Assembly (NCBI GenBank): GCA_036186865.1
Contig: AP025049.1
Span: forward strand, 32,265,635 to 32,329,634
DNA from: Eustoma russellianum
Lineage: Eukaryota > Streptophyta > Magnoliopsida > Gentianales > Gentianaceae
Direction of reading: 5' to 3'
Length of the DNA stretch: 64,000 bases
This document shows, piece after piece, positions 44,199 through 53,655 of this stretch. The stretch's first letter is position 1. The number at the start of each line of letters is the position of its first letter. The translations under genes were made by a program, and so were the position numbers. Below the pieces are notes generated by a model. That model saw only the letters and a list, made by a program, of their open reading frames with translations, was not told where the DNA came from and ran no database searches.

Positions 44199-44419
44199 AT
44201 CGGTATGTTTTTGACGACTCATTTTGACTATATTTGGATATTGTATTTCACTGGTATAACTTCTCTCTGGGTTTCTTCTGAGGTATGGCATTTCCTGGAC
44301 AAGACAAGCTCAAGCAACGCACTCCACTGCTTCAACTGGCACAATCGGCCTGCATCATCATCAATCACTAGCGAACGCTTGTACTCTACTATATGTTTGA
44401 AGCATATCAATGACAGCTG

Positions 44420-44623
44420 TATAAATATGTACGCTTTTTCCTTCGCCAGGGTTTTATCCACAAGGGTGGTTTTACCTGGCAAGGCTTTAATGCGGCATAT
44501 CATATACGACTGGAGATATGATATCATTATTTCGTTAATTCATTTTTTCGTGTACTCTGATTTTTGTAATAAGGTTTCCCTCCACCATAAGTGAGGTTTC
44601 TTATTAATAAAAATTTATCTTTA

Positions 44624-44626
<3 letters not shown>
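44420..44626 (+). other. LINE-C conserved 3' core and tail
   Basis: Core 44420-44513: TATAAATATGTACG, GCCAGG..CCAC AAGG GTGG..CCTGGC, AATGCGGCATATCATA. Relative to LINE-A the outer helix has GG/CC instead of AG/CT, a compensatory change. CCTCCACCATAAGTGAGG and AATAAAAA follow. Confidence 0.82.
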
Positions 44627-44684
<58 letters not shown>

Positions 44685-44694
44685 GTGTGTGTGT
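44627..44694. repeat. (AT)n and (GT)n microsatellite
   Basis: About 28 AT units (44627-44682), then GTGTGTGTGT. It stands exactly between the 3' ends of LINE-C (+) and LINE-D (-), so it probably grew from their A-rich tails. Confidence 0.95.
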
Positions 44695-44822
44695 ATATAA
44701 TTAAGCACGAAGGATTTTTATTAGCAAGCCTCACTAATGGCGGAGGAATACCGTGGTACAACATGAAATAATCATATGAAAAAAAGAGTGCAAAGATCTG
44801 AGAATTGTCAATCGTCAATCGT

Positions 44823-44915
44823 CAATCGTATACGATATGCCACATTAAAACCTTAACAAGTAAAACCACCCTTGTGGAAACACCTTAGTGAAGGAGAAAA
44901 GCATACATATTTATA
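44823..44915 (-). other. LINE-D conserved 3' core
   Basis: Sense strand: TATAAATATGTATGC, CCAC AAGG GTGG inner hairpin intact, outer helix weakened (CTAAG..CTTGTT), then AATGTGGCATATCGTA. AGTGAGGCTTGCTAATAAAAA ends lie toward 44710. Confidence 0.75.
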
Positions 44916-45296
44916 CGACGGGAGGTTTGACATAATACATATATAACGCATAAAACAAATGGAAGCAGAATGATCGCAGGAAGCCCATGGGATGCGCCAC
45001 CTGGCACGCATAAAATAAGATCCGAAAACATGTGAAGGTAAGATAGAAATACAGTATAAAGGATCCACGACGGTGCTCCGGGGATAACGTAATGTAGTAT
45101 GAATGCGATATGGATGCAACAAGCCAATTGATTGCACATGGAACTGAGTAGAGTAAGCAATCCAGCAGTGTGAACTCCGCCACCATGTCAACCACCAAAA
45201 ACCCATGCAATAAACACAGAGTGGGAAGGTGAATAACAGTAAATATATAGTGAATAGACAGAAATAAGAGATAAGAGGGGACATACAAATACCCGT

Positions 45297-45439
45297 GTTG
45301 CTTGTGTCCGAAGACACAGGTAACAAACGGCTCAAGAAGGCCATAGTCCAATGAAATAGAGAAGAAGGCTAATAGGCATACATAATGTAGGATTTGGAGA
45401 TTACCCGGATTGTTAGTGTCAAGCCATGACACAGGCAAC
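45297..45439 (-). other. LINE-D 3' stem-loop pair
   Basis: Sense strand. 45409-45439: GTTGCCTGTGTC, loop ATGGCTT, GACACTAACAAT, nine of twelve pairs, followed by CCGGGTAATC. 45297-45324: GTTACCTGTGTC, loop TTCG, GACACAAGCAAC, ten of twelve pairs with two A-C mismatches, followed by ACGGGTATTTG. These are decayed forms of the hairpins in the other LINEs. Confidence 0.7.
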
Positions 45440-45559
45440 TATCCAAGCGCTGCAGCTGTAGATGACACTTACGGTCGTCATGGACGCAAATATGAGATAG
45501 ATACATATGTATGTATAGTAGCTTTAATGAGGGAGGGCAAATCGTCATATCTACAAAAT

Positions 45560-46464
45560 GTACTGAAACATGGATGAAGCTGCCCCATGACAAGCCAACA
45601 TATGTGCAATTATATTCGCCTGACGTGGAGCATGTGAGATGGTTCCACTGCCCAACTGTAAGAAAGAATTCAACCGAGTATCAGGGTGAGCATGAACATA
45701 ATCCACAACTCCCAGTGAGTAAACCTCCAAATCTATATTGGATAACGCTGGAGGAAATAAATCATAGCCAACGTAGCTGCCTGCAACTCAGCCTGAAAAC
45801 GAGAGGACACTAAAAGATAATAAACTATGGCTCCACAAAAATTCCCCGCAGAATAGGTGAGACCAAACCAATCGCTGCATCCATTTTTAATTAAAGCTGC
45901 CAGACGGTGGTGCTAGCCAACGTACCACCCGTGGTCTTCTACCGTAAAGTCTAGGGGAAAGACCATGTGATAATAAATAAGGATCAAGTGTAGCATGTTT
46001 GGTGCCAGCCTGTGCAGTACACCAAAGATAGAGTTGGATGTGGACCATTTCATACAACTTGTGATAGGACCATGTCTCCTCCCCAAACACAATAGAGGTG
46101 TACATACGCCAAATATTCCACAACATCAATCCTGGTGTGACTAGACGAAGGAATCCCCTGAGAGTAGTAGCACGTGTGGAAGTTCATCAAGCCAAGAGAT
46201 ATGGTTGCAAAGAATAATAATGCAGTTGCGGTGCCTCAAGCAAAGAAGCAAATTGCGACAAATGTAGTGTACTAAATGTACAATCTAGAAAAAGATGATC
46301 AACTGTAGCAGATGCAGCTCGACAAAAAAGACAGCAAGTGGGGCCAGCAATCATAAGTTTCTATAAGTTATCCTATACTAGGATAGCGCCATGATACAAC
46401 TTCCATAAGAAGATACGTGCAATGGGAATCTATAAGCGATGCCAGACAAAGTGATGCAAAAAGA
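45560..46464 (-). pseudogene. LINE-D ORF2 C-terminus: zinc finger and RNase H
   Basis: Reverse strand, after the Sirevirus. IPIARIFLWKLYHGA and CCLFCRAASATVDHLFLDC (zf-RVT, 46430-46270), WNIWRMYTSIVFGEETW, VVRWLAPPSGSF, then a decayed RNase H: FQAELQAATLAMIYF (Glu) and APRQANIIAHMLACHGA near 45620. The first Asp block is not recognisable. The last motif again has AH instead of AD. Confidence 0.75.
46460..46464. repeat. Target-site duplication, left (AAAGA)
   Basis: AAAGA directly before the LTR end at 46465, equal to 53651-53655. Proves the Sirevirus boundaries. Confidence 0.9.
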
Positions 46465-49400
46465 TGTAGGATCTGCAAGGCACCACTAGAAGGGGGGGTT
46501 GAATAGTGGGTGCGGAAAATGTGGTTTTTAAAATAGTTTTAAACCAAAAACCCAACTTCTGAAAACAGTTTCTGTTTTCAGAACCAGTATTAAAACGTTT
46601 TGAAAACTAGGTTTTAGGTCTTCAAAAATTCTGAAATTTGGATAGAACGTAGACTCAGATGTTATGAGTTTCTCCTAAAAATTTCAGATTAAAATTCAAC
46701 CTCTAACCCCTTGAAAAATCGTTGGTGGTCAGATTGCGCAAATCTGCCAGAAACGATACACTGATTTGAAAATTTAATTCCTATTTTTACACAACTCCTA
46801 ATGATCTGAAAGTTTAAATAATAACCCCTTATAAGTTTTATTTAAATGGGTTGAAACAGTTTTGAAAAATTCTTTTGGGAAGTTAGTCAAATACGATTAA
46901 AGTCTCAACCTTTGCAAGCCTGAAAATCAGACTGCACTAGTCTCAGAACTTTTGATGTTTGATCGACTTATACTTATCCAAAAGGGTTGAAATGTGCCAA
47001 ATTAACCCTAGAACGTGTGAGTATATTTCTGGAAATTTTCGTGATTTTTGAAATTCGTTAACTATTTTTACGAATGTGAACAAGAAAAGTAAACTGTGCA
47101 GTAACTGAAAGTAAATGCTGAAAGTAAATGGCACCAAGATTTTTATACTGGTTCGGTTATCAACAATCTACTCCAGTCTTCAAGGAACACCTTCCTTGGT
47201 TCACACTAATCACACAACTCAAAAACACCTTACCACAAGGTTGATGGTGTTACACACCAACTCCAACCCTTTACAAATCTTGTATGTTCAATACAATGTA
47301 CACGAACACCACCACCTTGCAAGATTGAAGATTGATCACACCTTGATCAATCTTTTACAAAGATAAAGAGTATGTGGTGGTATAATCCAAGATTATTTAA
47401 GGATAAGAATATAAGTACAATAGGCTTTCAAGAAGAAAAAAGAAAGGGAGTGTAGAAGAATAAGGCTAGAACACTTTTTGATCTTTCAATTTGCAACACT
47501 TGTTCTTGTTCTTGTTTTGCTCTTCTTTCTCTCCTTTTAATTTGTTTTGGCCGCCCCCCTATAGTGCTATCCTCCTCTTGAAAATTATCTTCTAAGTCCT
47601 TGGGAGAATGTAAGACATCATTGTGACATGGTCTTGCTTACTTGGCATCTTCTTATTGGATGATCATTTAAGCTTTGCTTACTTGGCACTTCATGATTGG
47701 TTGAATTTTGTCATCATTGATGACTTGGAAAAATCTGAGAATAACACTTAAAACATGTGCCAAAATCATCACAAAATAATTTCCATAAAGCATAAGATTA
47801 TCACATAAATTGCAAGACAAAATTTCTTCCTTCCTTAAGCATAAAATCGGCCATAAAGTGTACATACCATGCTGAATTTTCAACATGTGACACATGGAGA
47901 TAAAGTTCAAAATGTTACCATTTTTCTTTGATTTTTCTTTTTAAAATGAATCACCAATTGATGGTAAATATTCTTATCACATGAGAAATGAACTTGGACA
48001 CAATTATGCTCAACAATTCGACCTACACAAGTCACACACATGCTGAAAAATTTCAGCATGTGTGATATATAGAATATCACACTTTATTTAATTCAAATTA
48101 TTTCCATTTCTTCTTCCAATCAACCACACAATAAAAGATGATAAAATATATCATATTAATGTGTAAAAATTGGCCACCCATGCTCACACATGCTGAAATT
48201 TTCAGCATGTGTTATAAGTGAGACAAAGTTTGAATTCTTACCATATGTAGCTTCTCTCTTTAATTCACCAACATTGTATGATTGATCCTTGACCAATCAA
48301 TATGCCAACAAGGCTCCAAATAAGCTCCATCTTGGCTGTAGGGACGTTAGGCAATCCATATACATGTGCTGAAATTTCTTTTTGCTAACTTTATAAAATA
48401 GTGCACATTTAATAGTACACACATGTTATATTTCAATCAGCCCTTAATTTAATTTTCTAGAACACTTTAAGATGTATATCATATGTAAAAAGTGTCTAGA
48501 TACATGTCACATAATGTGCCAAAAACATTCCATGTGTTGTGTGCGTAGAAAACCGAATTTTCGATATTTATCGATTACCCGATTTTTCTCTAATTTAAAT
48601 TCCAAATTTTGCACATGTTATATATATTATGTTACACATAATATATATAATATATACTTTAAATCTCAGCACTTAGCTGGTCTAAAGTGGTACCATTAAC
48701 ATGTGACAAAATTAAACTTGGAATCTTCACATTTTGGTCTTAATGTGGGATGATTTGTGTGTGCCAACATGGAAAGTATTTTTGGCTGAACATATAGTCA
48801 TGTGCACGAAATTTTTATCAATTTTTGAAGTATAGGGGCTGGCCATTTATTTATGGCAAGTACGTGACACGTTGGCGAAGTTTCGGTATTCGCCCGATAC
48901 GACAATTTTCGGTTTAGAACCTTTTATCGTGTCGTATTTAATTTGTCATCACCATGACTTATATCATATGACATAAGACCTGAATATACTCATAAATATG
49001 AGTTAAGTATAGTGATGTGACGTTAACGTACGTACGTAAAATATATAGCGTGTCGGTAGTACGTTGGAATACATGTGTATGTGCCTTTTTCAAAAAAATC
49101 TGAAAATATATGCACTTATATATGTATATGCGTGTATATATATATTAATGAGGGGATGAGGAGAAAACTTTCCTTCCTTAGCCTTGTTGCCTTTGTTCCT
49201 TTTCCAAATGTGACTTCCTTTAATGAACTACTTAGTTTAATAAACTAAGTACTTCACTTAATGAACTAGTTTAGTTCATTAATGGTGGCACCTGAAAATA
49301 GTATAAACACAACAAATGTTTGTCATATGATGTAAGCTTTAATGCTTCATGGCTCGTTAGTCTGGCAACATTATATATGAACTGTATAAGGCAAGTAATA

Positions 49401-49489
49401 AGCAATATCATGCACATTTATCTTATGCTCGTTTTTGTGCACATTTAAATCATGTATTTGAAAATCACTCAAACCCCTTTTTCTCTGCA
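46465..49489 (-). mobile_element. 3' LTR of the pol-less Sirevirus (3025 bp)
   Basis: On the sense strand it starts TGCAGAGAAAAAGG (49489) and ends GCAGATCCTACA (46465). Contains the palindromes at 47867-48213 and a perfect 12-bp hairpin, TTCTGAAAACAG TTT CTGTTTTCAGAA, at 46557-46583 that the 5' LTR lacks. Non-coding; short ORFs are not supported. Confidence 0.92.
47867..48213. repeat. LTR palindromes
   Basis: CCATGCTGAA-TTTTCAACATGTG (47867-47890), CACACATGCTGAAA AA TTTCAGCATGTGTG (48034-48063) and CACACATGCTGAAA TTTTCAGCATGTGTT (48185-48213). A half copy (ATGTGCTGAAATTTC) is at 48363. The 5' LTR has the same set at 52023-52371. Confidence 0.85.
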
Positions 49490-49754
49490 ATCTCCCCCTT
49501 TTGATGATTTTCAAAATAACCTATACTCATGATTTAAATCCTATCGCTCCCCTTTCAATCATGCATAAAATGAAAACTTGAATTTTAAATTCCGAGTCGC
49601 TCCCCCTTAATTTATGCAATTAGTATCTCTCTCCCCCTTAAATCATGCTATCTCTCCCCTTTATTTTGAAAAGTAAATCAAAAGATGCCTGTAAAGATGA
49701 AGAAGACAAAAAATCGTGTATTGCATATAACGTGCGTTCGTAAGGATTATTTAT
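49490..49754 (-). other. Polypurine tracts and 3' UTR of the pol-less Sirevirus
   Basis: On the sense strand the LTR-proximal tract is AAAAGGGGGAGAT (49490-49503). Further AGGGGGAG-type tracts lie near 49545, 49601, 49630 and 49650. This repetition matches the tracts at 22651-22977 in the other Sirevirus. No gene. Confidence 0.8.
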
Positions 49755-50639
49755 TCAACCCTTTGAAAATGTCCCTTTTGGTACCCAAATTTGGGTGACC
49801 TTTCTAGGTCTTCCAAAAGGTGAGAAAGGTGATGAGAACGCAACATAATATATGTTAGGGACAAATGCGTTTGGCCTTTGGCCAAGAATCCCATCATGCA
49901 TGTAGTATGGTTTCTGTTTTTGATAAGCATTTTGGTTTGCATGCACGGGACGTGATCTAGATGCATTTTTGTGATACGAGTGTCGCGTATGCATCACTTG
50001 TTTCTTCTCATATCTATATGGCACATAATTATATTTTGCATGATGTGAAGAAGAAGCACGTTGAGATGTCATAAGAAAAGGCCTATGCGTCTTCTTAGAT
50101 GCCACATATGTCTTTGATGCATCTATTTTCTTAGATGGGATGAATTTGGTTCGTTTATTTTGTGGCTTACTTTTCTCAACATATCCTAGTCCGGTTTTGT
50201 CACTATCATGCTTTTGAGAAGAAATGATGTGATCTAGCATGTTTGTTCTCGTGTCAAATTGTTTCACCTTTTTCTCTACATCCGCATTCCTTGATTTCAA
50301 GTTTGAAATCTCGGATTTCAATTCAGTGTTCTTAGATGTCAATGATGAAATTTCAGACTTTAATGAATTTATAATGCATGACGACTCTTCTTTTGAATCG
50401 TTTAATTGAGACACAAGATCTTTGTTAGAAGATTCTAACAATTTCTTGTCTTCAATTAACCGTTTCTTTTGTTTTGCAAGAGTTCTAGCAAACTTATGTA
50501 ATTCAAGCTATTCAACATATAAATCATCATAAGATAGTTCAGAATCCGAGTCAGAATCAGAATTTACCTCATTTTCAAATAGTGGAGGCATTTGGCTTGA
50601 CATATCTTTTTCCTCGGTTTCGTGGCTAGTGGTTGCCAT
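49755..50639 (-). pseudogene. Gag-derived coiled-coil protein of the pol-less Sirevirus
   Basis: ATG at 50639 (MATTSHETEEKD) after the primer-binding site. A Ser/Asp block (NSDSDSDSELSYDDLY), one in-frame TAG at 50508-50510, then about 226 codons open to a stop at 49755: a heptad coiled coil (LESSNKDLVSQLNDSKEES to KKVKQFD), SDKTGLGYVEKS, a basic His/Tyr-rich region and the end motif KVTQIWVPKG. It corresponds to the C-terminal half of Sirevirus Gag; the N-terminal gag domain and zinc knuckle are missing. Coiled coils in Sirevirus Gag serve protein contacts. One stop is the only visible lesion. Confidence 0.8.
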
Positions 50640-50681
50640 CTCACACAGATCGTTGGATCTTCTTGTTGTGAGTGTTCCTGC

Positions 50682-50693
50682 GCTCTGATACCA
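50682..50693 (-). promoter_or_regulatory. Primer-binding site (initiator tRNA-Met)
   Basis: Sense strand TGGTATCAGAGC, two bases after the 5' LTR end. It primes minus-strand DNA synthesis. Confidence 0.9.
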
Positions 50694-50695
50694 AT

Positions 50696-53650
50696 TGTAG
50701 GATCTGCAAGGCACCACTAGAAGGGGGGTTGAATAGTGGGTGCAGAAAATGTGGTTTTAAAACTAGATTTCAGGTCTTCAAAAATTCTGAAATTTGGAGA
50801 GAACTTAGACTCAGATGTTATGAGTATCTCCTAAAAATTTTAGATTAAAATTCAACCTCTAACCCCTTGAAAAATCGTTGGTGGTCAGATTGCGCAAATC
50901 TGCCAGAAACGATACACTGATTTGAAAAATTAATTCCTATTTTTACACAACTCCAAATGCTCTGAAAATTTAAATAATAACCCCTTATAAGTTTTATTTA
51001 AATGGGTTGAAACCGTTTTGAAAAATTCTTTTGGGAAGTTAGTCAAATACGATCAAAGTCTCAACCTTTGCAAGCCTGAAAATCAGACTGCACTAGTCTC
51101 AGAACTTTTGATATTTGATCGACTTATACTTATCCAAAAGGGTTGAAACTTGTGCCAAATTAACCCTAGAACGTGTGAGTATATTTCTGGAAATTTTCGT
51201 GACTTGTGAAATTCGTTAACTATTTTTACGAATGTGAACAAGAAAAGTAAACTGTGCAGTAACTGAAAGTAAATGCTGAAAGTAAATGGCACCAAGATTT
51301 TTATACCGGTTTGGTTATCAACAACCTACTCCAGTCTTCAAGGAACACCTTCCTTGGTTCACACTAATCACACAACTCAAAAACACCTTACCAAAGGGTT
51401 GATGGAGTTACACACCAACTCCAACCCTTTACAAATCTTGTATGTTCAATACAATGTACACGAACACCACCACCTTGCAAGATTGAAGATTGATCACACC
51501 TTGATCAATCTTTTACAAAGATAAAGAGTATGTGGTGGTATAATCCAAGCCTATTCAAGGATAAGAATATAAGTACAATAGGCTTTCAAGAAGAAAAAAG
51601 AAAGGGAGTGTAGAAGAATAAGACTAGAACACTTTTTGATCTTTCAATTTGCAACACTTGTTCTTGTTCTTGTTTTGCTCTTCTTTCTCTCCTTTTAATT
51701 TGTTTTGGCCGCCCCCTATAGTGCTATCCCCCTCTTGAAAATTATCTTCTAAGTCCTTGGGAGAATATAAGACATCATTGTGACATGGTCTTGCTTACTT
51801 GGCATCTTCTTATTGGATGATCATTTAAGCTTTGCTTACTTGGCACTTCATGATTGGTTGAATGTTGTCATCATTGATGACTTGGAAAAATCTGAGAATA
51901 ACACTTAAAACATGTGCCAAAATCATCACAAAATAATTTCCATAAAGCATAAGATTATCACATAAATTGCAAGACAAAATTTCTTCCTTCCTTAAGCATA
52001 AAATCGGCCATAAAGTGTACATACCATGCTGAATTTTCAGCATGTGACACATGGAGATAAAGTTCAAAATGTTACCATTTTTCTTTGATTTTTCTTTTTA
52101 AAATGAATCACCAATTGATGGCAAATATTCTTATCACATGAGAAATGAACTTGGACACAATTATGCTCAAAAATTCGGCCTACACAAGTCACACACATGC
52201 TGAAAAATTTCAGCATGTGTGATATGTAGAATATCACACTTTATTTAATTCAAATTATTTCCATTTCTTCTTCCAATCAATCACACAATAAAAGATGATA
52301 AAATATATCATATTAATGTGTAAAAATCGGCCACCCATGCTCAAACATGCTGAAATTTTCAGCATGTGTTATAAGTGAGACAAAGTTTGAATTCTTACCA
52401 TATGTAGCTTCTCTCTTTAATTCACAAACATTGTATGATTGATCCTTGACCAATCAATATGCCAACAAGGCTCCAAATAAGCTCCATCCTGGCTGTAGGG
52501 ACGTTAGGCAATCCATATACATGTGCTGAAATTTATTTTTGCTAACTTTGTAAAATAGTGCACATTTAATAGTACACACATGTTATATTTCAATCAGCCC
52601 TTAATTTAATTTTCTAGAACACTTTAAGATGTATATCATATGTAAAAAGTGTCTAGATACATGTCACATGATGTGCCAAAAACGTTCTATGTGTTGTGTG
52701 TGTAGAAAACCGAATTTTCGATATTTATCGATTACCCGATTTTTCTCTAATTTAAATTCCAAATTTTGCACATGTTATATATATTATGTTACACATAATA
52801 TATATATATAATATATACTTTAAATCTCAGAACTTAGCTGGTCTAAAGTGGTACCATTAACATGTGACAAAATTAAACTTGGAATCTTCACATTTTTGCC
52901 TTAATGTGGGATGATTTGTGTGTGCCAACATGGAAAGTATTTTTGGCTGAACATATAGTCATGTGCACAAAATTTTTATCAATTTTTGAAGTATAGGGGC
53001 TGGCCATTTATTTATGGCAAGTACGTGACACGTTGGCGAAGTTTCGGTATTCGCCCGATACGACAATTTTTGGTTTAGAACCTTTTATCGTGTCGTATTT
53101 AATTTGTCATCACCATGACTTATATCATATGATATAAGACCTCAATATACTCATAAATATGAGTTAAGTATAGTGATGTGATGTTAACGTACGTACGTAA
53201 AATATATAATGTGTCGGTAGTATGTTGGAATACATGTGTATGTGCCTTTTTCAAAAAAATCTGAAAATATATGCACTTATATATGTATATGCGTGTATAT
53301 ATATATTAATGAGGGGAGGAGGAGAAAACTTTCCTTCCTTAGCCTTGTTGCCTTTGTGCCTTTTCCAAATTTGACTTCCTTTAATGAACTACTTAGTTTA
53401 ATAAACTAAGTACTTTACTTAATGAACTAGTTTAGTTCATTAATGGTGGCACCTGAAAATAGTATAAACACAACAAATATTTGCCATATGATGTAAGCTT
53501 TAACGCTTCATGGCTCGTTAGTCCGGCAACATTATATATGAACTATATAAGGCAAGTAATAAGCAATATCATGCACATTTATCTTATGCTCGTTTTTGTG
53601 CACATTTAAATCATGTATTTGAAAATCACTCAAACCCATTTTTCTCTACA
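50696..53650 (-). mobile_element. 5' LTR of the pol-less Sirevirus (2955 bp)
   Basis: Starts TGTAGAGAAAAATGG (53650, sense) and ends GCAGATCCTACA (50696). Very similar to the 3' LTR with scattered substitutions. It lacks ~75 bp around the hairpin present at 46557-46583. It carries the palindrome set at 52023-52371. Confidence 0.92.
52023..52371. repeat. LTR palindromes, 5' LTR set
   Basis: CCATGCTGAA TTTTCAGCATGTG (near 52024-52047), CACACATGCTGAAA AA TTTCAGCATGTGTG (52192-52221) and AACATGCTGAAA TTTTCAGCATGTGTT (near 52345-52371). At the first site the arms are better matched here than in the 3' LTR. Confidence 0.85.
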
Positions 53651-53655
53651 AAAGA
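53651..53655. repeat. Target-site duplication, right (AAAGA)
   Basis: AAAGA directly after the LTR end at 53650, equal to 46460-46464. Confidence 0.9.

Larger units (their letters stand above)
39476..44626 (+). mobile_element. LINE-C, RNase-H-bearing L1-type LINE
   Basis: Plus strand: ORF1 (39483-40607), ORF2 endonuclease (40604-41580), RT (41581-43098), RNase H (to 43919), 3' UTR with stem-loops and conserved core, and an A-rich end running into (AT)n at 44627. It is the best preserved LINE here, but it has lost about 0.56 kb of the linker/RT start by comparison with LINE-A. The 5' UTR is absent. Confidence 0.88.
46465..53650 (-). mobile_element. Pol-less Sirevirus-like element, complete ends
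   Basis: Two LTRs in the same reverse orientation (46465-49489 and 50696-53650), TG..CA termini, a 5-bp target duplication AAAGA, a primer-binding site at 50682-50693 and polypurine tracts at 49490 onward. The internal part is only ~1.2 kb and codes for one gag-derived product. Protease, integrase, RT and RNase H are all absent, so mobility would need enzymes from a related element. It sits in the LINE-D zf-RVT/RT boundary. Confidence 0.92.

Noticed and set aside
49755..49790. KVTQI as a dynein light chain (LC8) binding motif in the Sirevirus gag end
   Set aside because: Sirevirus Gag is known to contact LC8-like proteins, but this string only partly fits the usual motif and lies in the conserved IWVPKG end.
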